Assembly (NCBI RefSeq): GCF_954871325.1
Contig: NC_088778.1
Location: 18,503,666-18,567,665 of the forward strand
Direction of reading: 5' to 3'
DNA length: 64,000 nt
Source of the DNA: Gordionus sp. m RMFG-2023
Taxonomy: Eukaryota; Nematomorpha; Gordioida; Chordodea; Parachordodidae
A program made the position numbers and the translations under genes. The notes beneath the pieces were generated by a model. The model was not told where the DNA came from. It made no database searches and worked only from the letters and a program-made list of their open reading frames with translations. Of the stretch, positions 38,501 to 53,500 are shown piece after piece. Numbering within the stretch: the first letter of the stretch is position 1; each line of letters begins with the position of its first letter.

Positions 38501-41500
38501 ATATGATATAACTTAGTTAAATCATTAAATTTGAAAAAATAATGCATTTGGGATATTTGACCCCAACAATAATGATAGTTATTTTAATATTAAAAAAATT
38601 AGTGACCTCAAATATGGCCAACTATTGATATATTAAATAGGATTAATAACAGGTATTAAACCTATCACTCTCAATTAATTACATATATTTTATTTTTTTA
38701 AAGATTTGAACATATATATAAGGTTCAATATGTTCTTTCTGCAATTATACATCCAGCATTCAAACTTTAATGGCCATGGATTAAACTTCTACAGAACGAA
38801 CCTATTAAAAATAGACTTATAGCGTTATTAAAAAAAATGCTTTGAAAACCCTAGAGAACTCTTAATTTCGAGATATTCTTATTTTTTGTCAAGTGTAGAG
38901 AATGGATTGGAGGAGGATAACTTATCTCAATTTTTTGCAAATAACAAAACAATATTTTTAAATTAATTTTCCTCGTTAAAAGGCTGTTTATTAAGTATAA
39001 TACCGCAATCCCCTCATCTTCCTCTGTAGAGCGCGTTTTTAGTATATATAATGCCATATTAACTGCCAATGGTTCCTGTCTATCAGATAAATATTTTGAA
39101 AACAATTGTTATTAAAATTTAATAAGAAAAATTTTTATAAATAAAATATCTTTTTATTCGCTATATTATATTATATTATATTTTATTTATAATTATATTA
39201 TCAAAATAAAACTATTATATTTTAACATGGCTAAAATATATTGTATTAAAAAATATAAGTTTATTATATTTAATTAAATTTAAAAAAAAATCATAAAATT
39301 TTAAACGGTTTTATTAACGTGAACGCGTTCCTTTTCTTTGAACATGAACGTGAACGCGGATTTTTGTCAATGAACGTTGAACTCGAACGCGTTCGATTTT
39401 TTAAAAAATGTTTACAGCACTACATAAATTTGATAGAAACTCGATTAACGGAAATGGTCATAGAAAAAAAATATTTTTTCAAATTTTTTAATTTTTTTGG
39501 ATGAACATGGGTCTAGGAGTTATGACCTTATATGTAGCTAGAATTGATCAAATTTAACTTAAATATCATCATATTTAAGTTTAATGGTTTAAATTTAATG
39601 GATACTTATGTAAATTTTTATTTAAAAATTATATAAATGAGATAGATGCCTTTATCCCAAAATCATTTTAATGATTGTAGAGGTTAATAAACGTTTTTGT
39701 ATTTTTATATTGGGTATGCCCCATCAGAATAATTTTGATTACTTTGCCAAATCTTTTTTTAAAGATAAGATCAATTGTTTGAAATAAATAAAATGCACAT
39801 GCGTTGTTCTTTAAACAATCAGATTTAACAACAAAATTTATTTGTTTAATTAAGCCATCTTAACGGTTATAAATCATAAAAGGTGTATAGTGACCTGATT
39901 ATTGAACCAATGGTATCCTTGTGCATGGTTTTGCTCTATAAATGCACAATTTCTGAAAGGTCATTAATAACTGAGAATTCTTCAACATATAAATTGGATT
40001 TTAATAAGTATTGAAATAGAAATTGAAACTATAAGAATGATGTATCAAATTATTTAATTTTTCGATTAAATAATTTCCAAATTAGTTGGCAGATTATATC
40101 AATGTTTCAAGAAATGCTATATAATCTATTGAATTTGGAATAATAAATAAGTCTTTCTTTTATTTTTAATTTATGCTAAAATTAAAGTTTTATCATTTTG
40201 CCAAGTGATTTCAAAGAAAGTTTAACCAAAGTGTTCGGGCCCCGTCCATTATTTATAACAATTTAACTCGCCCGTCCATTTATCTAAAAATTTGTTTAAC
40301 CTGCCCGTCCAATGTTTTAAAATTGTTTGATTGGTAGGTTTGTCTTTTATTTATTGTATTTTTATTCAAAACTATAATAATTATGATGAAATAAAAGAAT
40401 ATTTTTAATAAATATTAGCCCGTTCTGCTAATTTCGTTCTAAAAATATTTCAGATTCATGGTAAACCGCCCACTCATATGTTCAATGTTTTTAACCCTTC
40501 CTCTCATAGTATAGATTGGCTAAAAATCCGTCCCCTCATGGTATAGATGGGCTAAAAACCTGTCCGTTGCAGACATTTGCTTCACTCTACCACTTCCAAT
40601 ATTATTTTTTTTACCTGAAGTAATTTACAAATGGATTAAATGACTTATTTTTTAATAGCTCCATTACTCGAAACCATCTTAAAATTTTTAGACTTTTATC
40701 GGCAAGGGAACTATGTATCGCCTCGCGTTATAAACTTTTGTTTTGCATACCTGTCGGAATGGTAATCATTTATTTAATAAATTGCTTAATAAGAATTATT
40801 TTATCTTTTTAACAATAATCCTAACCGACCCATATTTTTAAATTGCTCTTACATCGAATAAAAACTCCATTTTTATCCATTTCGATATTATATATGGAAT
40901 CGTCCGATATTATTTCCACTTATATCTCATTGATCAAATTTTAAAATATAAGTTTGTTTATATTATATTAAAAATATGATTATTAAATGGATTGACAGAG
41001 ATACTTTATATTTTGATTTATATTTTTATAATATTCAATTTTATTTTTTAGTTTGATTCAATCTTATTGTTGGAAGTTATTGAAGCCTCACGTTGATGTA
41101 AATTATCGAATTAATTATATTATAGAATATTTATAATTTTAAACGTTCCGGCCAGACGGGGGCATCTAAAAAACCTTAAAGAGCCTCGTTTCGTCATGAA
41201 AATATTAGCTGGAACGGACGTTTGACCTTTTCTAATTATTATTTGTTTAAATTTAAATTGCATTTCTTATTTAGATCATAATTCGTGAAATAATATTTAA
41301 ATTAATGAAATACGATGATGAAGACGAATTTTTATGGGAAAATGATCCTATCGAATATATTCGAACAAAATTCGGTAATTTTTTAAGCTTATAGTTTTTA
41401 TCTTATTGAATTATTTTGCAAACCTATCATCTAAATTCCTGTTGGGCCGAATGACTCTATCCTATTTAAAAATTTTTTTAACCGGATCATCTCGTGTTTA

Positions 41501-44500
41501 TTTAACCAAAACAGCTCCGACGCAGGATATATAATGTCATCTATCTTTCTGATAAAATCATATGATAAAGATTTTATTTAAATTTATGATGTAACGATTT
41601 AAGGTCATGACAATATGCCCCATATCTGTATCTTCACGGGTTTCATATTTATAGTCCACTTATATTTTTTAGGTCTCCCTTAAGGCTTATTTCAACCTTT
41701 TACAAATGTATATTTCAAGCAAATCGCTGCCGTAGATAAACTACAATAACACTTCTGATTAGCCATAGCAAAAATCGAAGTCATGTATCTATAATTTTAA
41801 TCATAAGTGGGATTCAGTATTTTTAAAATCATTGCTTAGTATCACAGTAAAGAAATTAAAACAGTTAATTAGTTAAGATTTAGACATTAAATGATATATA
41901 ATATACATTTTTAGATATATACGAGGATTTTGTATCTCCGGTGACAGCAGCTAAGGATTTTTTATTCGCTTTGTGTTCCAAACGCCAGGGAATGCTTCAC
42001 CAAACCGTCAACTACTGCGTTTCCGATTTATCTACGTCCCCTCATCCTTCCTATCCATTGTCACTTGATACTTCAAGCGAAAATAAATTTAGGGCTATGG
42101 ATGGATACCTTAATATGATAGGTTTAATTATTTTATTCGAAATCATTTAATTATGCAATTCATGATAAGATTATGGTTTGTGAGTCATAATTACCATTGG
42201 TTATCTTTTATTTATATATTTATCAGGATTGGTTGATTTATTTATTTTTATTTTTTAAATTTTTTTTTGTTGAATGATATTTTTATTATCGAAAACCATT
42301 GGTTATGTTATTAATTTTTACGCATATTTTTTTTAAAATATTTTTTTGTTGTATGATTATTTTTAATATAGAAAATTGTTGGTTGTTAATTTTTACAAAT
42401 ATTTTTTTTATATTTTGTAAAAAATTTGATTTTTTTAATTTTAAGCAGTTATTTTTCTCAATATTCTTTGAAACTATATAAAAATGAGATGGACAGTATA
42501 CAATTTAAATATACGCTTAGGCAAATCGGGTTAAAAATCTTTACGGATTATAAAGATGCCTTGTAGATTTATAATACCAATATTGTTGTAGATGACATAG
42601 TATTTACACTTTGATACCTTTTCCAATTGTTTTTCTTGCTTAAATTGCATACTTTTATGAATTATAATTTTTTTAAAAATAAATATGATTTTTTCTAAGT
42701 GGCCACTTATATTATTACTTGTAAACTTATCTGAGCAATTAAATACTTGACTTTTTATTTAAAATACTAGAAGATAGCCCGTCAAAAATGACGGGGAATG
42801 AGAATTTTTTTCTTACTTTTATGATAGATGTTACCTGTTATTTGTAAATAATATCCAATTTTTATTATTTTTACCCCCTCCTAGAGGTCTGCATTGGGCG
42901 GGTTTTTGGACAAAAAGCCCCCCACCCTATGTTAAAAATTTTTTTAACCCGGCTGCCCAACCAGCCCAAAGTTTTCAAAAAAATTCCATTTGTCTAAATT
43001 TTTTTACCCGCCCGCCCATTATTTATAAAAAATTTTAACCCAAGTCCACTTATAAAATTTAATAATGGTCATTCTTTTAATTTTTTAAGCATCTAATAAA
43101 AATATTTCAGCATTACACCTCTACAAAAAGTTTATAATTTAGGAAATTTTAATTTTTTAAGCATCTAATAAAAATATTTCAGCATTACACCTCTACAAAA
43201 AGTTTATAATTTAGGAAATTAATTTAAGCATAAAAAAATATTCAATTTAAATTATGAACAATTTATCTGATCAAATAGAATATTTATGATATAAATATAA
43301 ATATAAAATTGATAAATGCAAAAATAATAATGAATTAACATTTTCTAAATTCAAACACGTTCTTCTTTGTTCTAAAAACCTTCTAGCAATGCTAAATCCT
43401 CGTTCAGAAGAAGCACTAGTTGCAATAATTGCCAATATTTTTCTTACTAATCTTGATAGCTTTGGCAAATATCTTGTCGTTTCCACCAAAGTAGGATATC
43501 TGTCTGAAGTATATCCTCTTCCTCAAGTGAGATCCGGATGTTCCGTATGAAATATATGTAAAACTCTTCTTTGAAGTGTGTACGAAGATTAATCTACCTT
43601 TCCAAAATAAAATACCTTGCTATTTTCGTAATCGTTTCATGCTATTCAGAATAGAGAACAAAATACTATACAGTTTTATAAACCAGACCTCGAGTTAATA
43701 TTAAACAGATGCATCTAACTAAGGATTTAGAGCTGTATTTATGCAAAAATATGTTCGAATTTCCAATAGCTTACACCTCAAGAACTTTACAAGACGGTGA
43801 AAAAAATTATTCTACAATAGACAAAGAAGCAAAAGCAATAATAAACGGCGTAGAAAAATCTCATAACTATTTGGGACGAAAATTTAAAATTTGAACAGAC
43901 CACAAACCTTTAATAAAGATATATGGTAATAACATAGATTTAAGCCATTAACAAACCAAAGATTATTATGTTGGGTTTATAAATTATCAGCTATAATATA
44001 ATGTACAAGAATGGAGTTAATAAAATAATTGCAGATGCTTTATCGCGAAACCCAATAGAGAAAAATGATGATAGAATAACAAGTGAAAATAAAACAGTGA
44101 AATATATAAGAAATCTTACTTATGGACACATTAACTCTATCAAGAAAAGAAATGGTACAAATATACAAAATACCAGATTTACAAGCTTTTAGAACAAGAA
44201 TAGATGAAAATAGAAAATGATGACGGTATTTTATTTTGGAATGGCAGATTAATCATTCCGTACTCACTTCAAAAAAGAGTTTTGCATATATTGCATACGG
44301 GGCATCCGGGTATTACAACAATGAAATCCATTACGAGGCATCATAATATGGTGGAAAAAATTAGATAAAGATGTCGAAAAACTAGTAAAGTGTTCTTCAC
44401 TTAAAAGAACGATTGGTACAATAAAAAAAGAAATATTGTTATTGATCATAATTAATTAGGATATCTTTAATTTGTTTTTGAACAAAAATTTTAAATTTCC

Positions 44501-47500
44501 TTAATCCGCCCGCCCGCCCATAGTTTAAAATTTTTTTAACCCGCCCACCTGCCCATTCTCAAAAAATTTTTCAGCCGCCCATTAGCCCGCCCACTTAGAT
44601 GGGCTGACCGAAACCCCGCCCATTGCAGACCTATACTCCCTCTTCAGGCTGGGTTCAATCCATTAAAACTAAGTGTAAATACTATGGTTTGAGTAAGAAT
44701 AAATTTAAAGTTTTAACTTGATAATACCAATATTATTTGTTAAGTATTACTGAGCACTTATACCTAATATTTAATATTAAAAAAAATTCCCGGGCAAAGT
44801 ACAAAGCCATAATAATTTTGAAAAATTCTTCCAAGCCCAATGAAAGATCATAATAATTTTGGTAGTTAAGAACTGAAATAAAATATTTAAATAATCATAA
44901 TGAATTTAAAAATACAATCAAAATCAGATATTCATGGGCCTTGGTTTTTCGATCAGGTCAAGCCCAGGCCTGCAAAAAAATTGTTTTAGGCCAATGTCTG
45001 ACCCATAATTAATAATAAAAAAATTATCAAGCATCCAAGTTAATAATAATTTTGAAAAATTTTCCCCAAGCCTAGCCCAATATAAAAATATTTTCCAAGC
45101 CCAGCCCAACCCATTATAATTTTATAAAAAAAATTTCTCAAACCTGGCCAACCCATAGTAATTTTCAAATTTTTTTCGATAAATCTCTAAAAACCATATC
45201 TATTTTTTATTGTATTTTAACCCAGCTCACCCCGACCAAGGCCAACCCATTAAGACTAAGAGTGAATACTATTTTTTTGAATAAAAATATATTTAAATTA
45301 GCTTTTACCTGAGGGCCATATAAATATTCTGTATTAAATATTACACATATGCTTAATATTAAAAAAATTCCCAAGCCAGCTCCTCGCACTTGGGAAAATT
45401 TTCTCAAACTCGCCAAAGACTTTTGATAGTTGAGAACTGAAATAAGATATATATAAAAAGTCACAATGCATTTAAAAATACAATCAGAATATGAAAGTTG
45501 CATGGGCCTTAGTTTTTAATCAGGCCTTGCCATGTCTTCAAAAGAAATTTTCAGGCCAATTTCTAGCCCATATTTAAAATTAAAAAATTTACAGGAATCT
45601 AAGACTATAATAATTATGAAAAATGTTTCATAAGATATGTCCAAGTCCATAATAATGGTGAAAAATATTTCCCAAGTCCAGGAAAACCCAAAATAATTTA
45701 TTTATTCCTTTCACCCAGAAAAATAGGTCTGATTAAGGGGTTTATAAGAATTAAATCTGTCTAATATGTGCATTTTTTGCCATTTTATATGTAAAATTAT
45801 CATCAAATGAAGGGTAAATAACTGATTAACCTATCATTCTACTGGTTAGCTCCTGGTATTTATATGAAATTCATGAATACATATTAAAGTACTATGCAGA
45901 AAATATGTTCATCTTAATTTAAATTTTAGACAAACCACTACCCTTCCAAATGATATATTACTTAGTTACAAAATATAAAATTAAATTTAAGACTGATTAA
46001 ATTACAATAGAAAAAATAAAAAGATATGTCTTAGTTAACAAATAATAGGAGGTTAACTTCAATCATAATCAAATAAGTAAAACAAAAAGGTTATACATTT
46101 AATCAAAAATGTTATAATAAGTTATGAATAACATACATTCTACAATTATGAAGTTATGAGAAAATATACAAAATTTTCCTATCTTATGAGGTGTTATTTA
46201 AAAATTTATATTTATTTGGGGTTATTCTAAAATTTTCCATTATTTTTATAAAATATGTTAATCAAGTATATATTTAGGAATATGAGTTATTCATTTGTAT
46301 TTGTAATTTATAATCTAAAAATTTATTCCTGCTAGATGAGAGTTTTATGTTACCAAGGTGTGCTTTGTGCCTTACTTATTAAAAGACCTTAAGGAAGGAT
46401 CAATTCCATAATCTAAATATTTGAATTTTATACAACTATATATCTTTCAATTAGGTAATTTTTATGCATAAGTAAATATTTGCATCTCTCTTATCTTTTC
46501 TGAAACCCCAATATAATGGTATTAAATTCTAAATTATACATAAATTCAAGAATTAAAATAGTATTTAAATAAATCTCTTATTCCTATTGAATTGATACTT
46601 GATGCATTTAAAGTTCTATTGATCCCTAAATATTCAGGAATATGTATAATATTAGTGTGTATTCAATGCATTCAATGCACATTGTTGTTCTTCTGGACTG
46701 ATATTTTTCATATAATTTCATATGGATCTATGATATGCATAGATTTTAGGAGAAGGAATAAAAAATGTTCGATTTTCTAACTCTAAATTAATTAAAAATT
46801 ATTTATTAAATATTAAAAATTTACTTTGATATAAACTACTATTTCTGAAAGTGCCATCATTATTTTATTTTCACATCTTATAACAAACAATTGTATCTAT
46901 AATTGTAAAAAGCTTTTAATTTTATAATGAGCCAAGGCAGTTTGGAAATCCATATTTCTCAAAGTATTCTTGTGAAATTTCAAAATATATTAAAATCTAA
47001 ATTTAATACTTTCTCAGAATGTTTTCTAGTTGGAACTAGATATCTTTTAAAGTTTTCCATATACAGTGGCGTAGACAAGGGGGGGGGGTCCGAAATTTTT
47101 TTTTTTAGAATTTTTGTTTTAAATTTTTTTTTTTAATGTTTCAATTTATAAATAAAATAGATAAGAAAATGAAATATATTTAAAAAAACAAATAAGAATT
47201 TTAAATGATAACATGGTTTAAAAATATATATTAAAAATTATAGGTAAAATATTAAATAATAATAAAAATATATTGTAAATTTTTTCTGGCATAGTTAAAT
47301 TAGATATTTATTAATTTAATAATAAAATTTATATTGTTAAACTAATTAGATAGTTTTAAAATTTTTTATGATTTTTAAATAAAGGAAAATCATTTAATTT
47401 GATAAATGTAAAGTAAAGGTGATCGCTAATATGTTTGGAATTAAAAATTTTAAACCTAAATTAGTTTATAGATAGTCCAATCACTTAAATATTGATGCAT

Positions 47501-50500
47501 CTACGATTGAGGATTTTTATAAAATAAATATTTTTACTCCCTTTGATACATTTTTATTTCAATTAAAGGAAATATTTATTTGTCACAATTTTATTTTAAA
47601 CAGCATTTATTTTCTTTTGCCGGTTGAGTCACTTAAAACGCTAGAGGATATTAAGAAAATCTCAGAGTTTTATTTTGCTGAATTATCAGGATCGTATGAT
47701 AAATTACTTTGTCGAATTTTGGTATAAAAATTTTGACAGAATAGAGTACTCTTTGAGACCAAAATATGCTTAGCAGGCCCTTTCCATGTGTCATTGCACT
47801 TAAGATTCCCTGTCTAATATCAAAACATTGCCTTTTATTTTAGATACCTTACCGATTAGCACCTGCACTAATGAAAGGTCTTTAACAACTTTGAAAAGGT
47901 TAAAAACCTATTTAAGAAATAGCACCGGTGAAAGCCTTTTAAAGATTCGCTATATTAAATATTTATAAGGCATTATTTTAGATAAAAATTTGATTCTAGA
48001 TGAATTAGTCAAATCTCAGAGAAAAGTATACCTCTCTTTATAAATTCATACAATAAAATTAATATATTTTAATATGTTTTTAGTAATAAAGTTTTTATAT
48101 ACAAAACGTAATTAAAATGAATTCTTAGTCATAATATTTATTTATTATACTATTTTTAATAAAAATATTGCATTTGCAATAAAAATTAGTGATCTGCATA
48201 GGGCCTAATTTTTCAAACCCGGCCCTATTTTAAAAAAGTTTTTGCAGTCCCGAACCCCAAATTTTTTTAAAAAAGTTTTGACGGCCTGGCCCGAATTTAT
48301 TTATATATAGAAATTCATTATAATTACTCAAAATATAAGATATATGTTATATGGCTTCTAGTTTTTATAAATAAAATCAAATATTTTTATTTTACATAAA
48401 AAATTTAACATAAAATTGATATATTTAGATATATTTTAAAAAATTTCCAAGGCCCGACCCAACCCGGCCTGAATTTTTTTTAAAAATATTAGGCCCGACC
48501 CAGCCCGAATCCGATTTTTCTACTTTTGCAGATCTCTAATAGAAATTATTTATGTTTTATAAATATACTCATTTGTATTTATTAAATTAGATTTTTTTAA
48601 ATACCATACAAGAATTACTCATATTTTATTGTAATTTTATTTTTTTTAAATATAGTTATTTAGAATAAATTTTTAATATAATCTGTATAAAATTTCTACA
48701 TTTTGGAATTTATTTTATGATATATTATCATTAAAATAAATACATTGTTAAATAAAAGGGTGTTATTTACTAAAGTATTTTAATAATAAATAAAATCTTT
48801 AATGAAATTCTCTGCAAAATTTTGTTATATGTAAAAATTAAATTAAATAATAATTTTTATCAATAAATAAATTGAGTGATCATAAAAAATGGGAGGTTTA
48901 TGGATGGGGGGCGATTTTTTTCTTCTTTCTACACCGAATGGATTGAATTAATTTACAATTGACTAAACATTGATAAAATTCTCAGAATAATGCTTTCAGT
49001 CACGTAATTAATGATAAATTTGGTCAAAATTTTATTACTAATTTTTTTTTTCATTTATGCTGGCTACTATAGTAGCACAAAATATTAAATTTTAAAATGT
49101 GGTTTGGGGAAACACTCAAAAATATTTTTAAAACCACCCCTCCCCTATGGATCGATCCTGGCTACGCCACTGTCCATATAGCATCACATACCTCTGAAAT
49201 GATGATATAGTTATTATGCGAACATATTTGCCATATTATAAATCACATGGCATGGGAATTATTATTGGCTTGAAATTGCTTGATAATTTATATTGGACAA
49301 ATATTTTTTTTAAAAGAACACTATTGGTTAAATTTGATTGACGTTTTTTGAGGATTACTATAATAGATATGGATTATAGAGATGCCTTGCAAATTTATAA
49401 TATCAATGTTGTAAATAGTTTGTATATGAGTTCTTAAACTATTTTTAGATCTGTTACCATTTTTATAAATTTTATGGGATATATCTAACATTGGTAATGA
49501 ATGAACCGCAATTAGAATAAGGTTTAGAAACTAAAAAAATATTTTAAGTATTTATTCTCATTAATAAAAAGATTATAAAAATATTAAAAATTCATAATGA
49601 AAATTTAGATTATTAAAATTTAAAAAATTTATTGAAAAAATAAATAGTAAAATTAAAAGAACACTTATGAATCTTTAAAAATTTCCACAAAAAAAGATAT
49701 AAAATAAATTAATTAATCGTAAATTAATAAAATCCCTCCAAAAATATATAATTAAATAAGCCAACGGTTATGGTCACAAACCATAATCTTACCTTATTTA
49801 AATCCCAATTTTTAAAAAGTAAATCATTATTATAATACTAAAAATGATTTTTAATTCTTAAGGTTCTATTTATTTATCTGATCTGAGTATATTAAATTTT
49901 TAAAATTATTAATTTTTTATATACTTTACTTTTTTGTGTGTTTCATTTTCAACATTAATTTCAAATAATTACTAGTTTACTTAATAACAAATGTTTTATA
50001 TTTATAACTATCCATTTATGACCAGAACTTAGAAGTTGAACCCTCTTTTAAAATTTATGAGAACCAGAACCCATTTTATAATTTCTGAAACGTTTCCAAA
50101 ACCGTTTCTAACAAAAGTTCAAATAATTTATGTACATAAATAAGAGTTTTCATTCAAAAGTTTATTTATTTTTTTGATGCTTTAACGGAGCTTTAAACCC
50201 CAACCTGGAACCATAGGAACTAAGAACCCGCCTATATTTTAGGAACTGGAACCAGAACCAGAATCACTTTTTAAAAATATTTTGAACCGAAATCAGAACA
50301 CTTTTCATCCAGGTTTCAAACTTTGACCCATTAAATGGAATTAAAATGCATAATCTATTTAGCTTTGAGACTTTTCTTGATTCTTTTAATATTTATATTT
50401 TAATTTTCGACATTATATTCAATGAATTATATAGGCACACTGGCCGATGCGCTTATAGCCAATGCTAGCCATTCATCGGATACAACTAAGAATGCAAAAA

Positions 50501-53500
50501 AGAACGAATCGAAGGATTATTCTCACATCACTTATATTTTAGTCAATTTTGTTTGTCCACTTCTAACCCATCCTAAGGGTTATTTAAGAGCTAGGGTAAA
50601 TTTTAAATCTTTTTAAAAAATAAAATCACAATAGTACATTTTAATATGTTAAGTGAACTTCCTCTAGTGCCTGAGTCTTCTCGGCACCTTATGAAAGTTT
50701 TATTACATCATATAATTAAAAAATTATTTAATATATATAACAATAGGCTTGCTGGATGGTACACCAATTTAAGAAAATCAAATACGACCCCTCACAAACC
50801 GATAATCTAATATCTATATTAAATTCGCTTATCGAATTGTTACTCAGGGATCCATGTTTACCAGTTAAAGTTGAGGCCTCAATCGCTATAAAATCTTTAG
50901 TCAGTCGAAACGAAAAAGGTTTTCTTTCATGAAAATGATTTATTATTCTATTATGTCACCCACCAGATATTATAATATATTGCTTATAATTAGGGCTGTG
51001 CCGATCCATAAATTTTTCACCGTTCCGTTCCAATATTTCTCGATGTTACAGCAAACTCGATCCGATAACAGATACGATATTTATATTGATTGAACACGTC
51101 ATAAAAAATTAATTTTCTATTCAAAAAAAACCAACTAACTTTCACTAATGATTAAGTGTATTTAGTTTTTTTTATTCTCCAAAAGGTAATAATATAATTT
51201 AAAATAAAAATGTTTATGGTTATTAATGTAGTGTTGCTAAAATTTCGATTTGGCTGATTTTTAAAAACGATTATTACCTATATTTGGAAATTTCAAAAAT
51301 GCCAAACCTTTAGCATATCTGAGCAAAATCTCCATGCATAGATATTTTTGGAAATTTTAATTTAACCTTTTTTGTAAATATGCTAAACAAGTCGTTTGCA
51401 ACTCTAGCTGAATATTATCCGCTAGATACTAAATAACATCATATTTTTCTTTTAAAATAATTCGATTTTTATAAACAATATATTGAATTTTAGTTTTTTT
51501 TATTTTTTTATTATGAAATTAATTATGTGTAAAAAAATATTTTTATATACAAGAGTTTTTAAAGCAACTTGATATAACACTAGATATTGAAAGAATCAGT
51601 ATCAATACCTAGATACTATTTAAGAAATATCTGTATTTATTTTTTGATAAATTTAGATACAATTTTATTATGCTTTTTTATTTTAAAAATATTATTTGAA
51701 TTAAATTCATTTAATAATATGACCGAGTTTATTTCATTACAAAAGCAAACCAGACAAATTTTATTTTACGCAATGGATGAAAACAACATGGTAAGTTTTA
51801 TATTATAACTTATTTTATTTATATTTAAAAAATATGTATCATAATTAATAGATAAATATCTAAGCAATTTCTGGAAAAATCAAATAATTTAAATTCGATT
51901 TTTTGGGACAACCTTTAGATGTTATAAATATTGATATATGCTTAGACACTTATCAAATTATGAAAAATTAAAAAAAAAATGAGTGTTTATTTTATTGTAT
52001 TTTATTAATTATTACAATCATCTACTGCTAAGTGTCCTGGTATAAAGGGTTTAGTATGGCTAAAAGTGTCTTTACAATATAACGTGGGTGCCTTAATGAT
52101 ATTTTGAGAATATTTTATTACAATTATTTATAATCATTTAATTATATATTTTGTATATGAATTATTAAAATCTAACAATCATTATGGTAATTATATATTT
52201 GTATATAGAAGTGGTATCAGCTTAATAAATTTTTTAGCTCACTTTAAAATTTGAATTTTAACAACAGAATCCTAAATTTGAGCATTATGCCACACTTTAC
52301 ATAAGTTTAACTTAAAAAGTATCTATATGTAGATTAAATACGTTTATAGATGTATCTAGATCCATTTTTAGAATATGTATCTGTAAATCTTTTGGAAAAT
52401 GTCTTTTACCATCTCTGATATACAATCATAAAATAACCAACAATAAAAATATCAGATCGGATTGGCTTTTTTGAAAATATTAGTTTCCCTGGTAATAAAA
52501 AAAACACAAAATATCGGCCCCGATTCTTTATTTAATATTGGCACAGCTCTATTTATGATGTTAAAAATGTAAAATTTAATTAGATGTTGGTTATGGGTTG
52601 TGCTAGATTCAATTTTTTATATATAATATACTGTTGCATCAAGATAGGTATAAACAATAATTTTTTTAGTGTTTTTAAGATATATTTAGTAGCGAGTTTC
52701 AAAAATTAATATATTTTTTAAAAAAACCTTTTTCATGATTATATAAAATTATAATTTTTTTTAAAAATTTTATATTTAATATTCAGCTAAAGAAGCACTT
52801 ATTCCTCGTCTTAAGGAAATTTTATCTGGTAATAAAAATTATAATTTCAGTTTTATAGTTGATATTTATAATAATAACATTTAAAAATATATCAAATTAT
52901 ATATGCTTGATTTCTAGAGTTATTAAACATCTTAAAGCTAACCTTGAACGAAGAGATGACAATAGTGTTGAAAAAAATTATATGCATTTATAGCGACCAA
53001 GTTAAACCCCTTATATTGGAAATGTTGAAACATACGGTTTTTAGTTATACCATACAATTTTTTTATGTATAATTTTAATTCAATTCAAGTACGAATTGAC
53101 CCTTGAGTGGTGTGAAAAATAAATAACCCTGTATCTATCAATGTCAAATCGATCAGGACAAACTAAGGTTCGTGTAACCTATATTTGAGCCTCTAAATTA
53201 TACTTTTAGAGATGTCAGGAGTGGTAGCATGAAATTTTTTATGAGTGCCAATTTTCATTTAATTATTAATTAATTAAAAATTACACATTTGTAAATAATA
53301 AATTTAGTATAAATTATACACTTAATATTTTTAGAAAATAAATACAAATAATTTTGGGCATCTTTTGCCCACATATTATTTAAAAACATCATATAAAAAA
53401 TGGGTAGCTCCGATTTTGATAAAATTTTAACAAACATTATTTCCTTTATATGAAAACAATTTTTTAATTAGAAATCAACCTTTACAACATCACTAATAAA

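Larger units (their letters stand above)
38041..39422 (+). mobile_element. hAT-like element with CGAACGCGTTC arrays
   Basis: Both ends carry repeated GAACGCGTTCC motifs (38080-38190 and 39310-39400). The right end is the mirror of TAGTGCTGTAAAC and the left starts TAGTTTTCG, both hAT-like, though no clean 8-bp TSD is visible. At about 38995-39110 the + strand reads [18 protein letters not shown], the hAT dimerisation motif. Confidence 0.65.
42882..44635 (-). mobile_element. hAT element remnant with GGGCGGG ends, containing an LTR-element fossil
   Basis: Left end TAGAGGTCTGCATTGGGCGG mirrors the right end CCCGCCCATTGCAGACCTAT. The flanks CCCCCTCC and CTCCCTCT are a diverged 8-bp TSD (6 of 8 identical). 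It holds a hAT dimerisation-domain fragment on the minus strand and a Ty3/gypsy-like fragment in its right half. Confidence 0.75.
47064..49172 (+). mobile_element. hAT element remnant, 8-bp TSD TCCATATA
   Basis: Ends CAGTGGCGTAGACAAGG and the mirrored GGATCCTGG-like GCTACGCCACTG, the common CAGTGGCGTAG hAT terminus. Perfect TSD TCCATATA at 47056-47063 and 49173-49180. It carries a broken C-terminal transposase region on the + strand and a nested hAT MITE. Confidence 0.9.

Noticed and set aside
38851-39105. 84-residue minus-strand open frame
   Set aside because: It is antisense to a hAT dimerisation fragment (SSSVERVFS) on the + strand.
42299-42481. Phe/Ile-rich 60-residue open frame
   Set aside because: Low-complexity T-rich repeats in an intron; no credible start context or homology.
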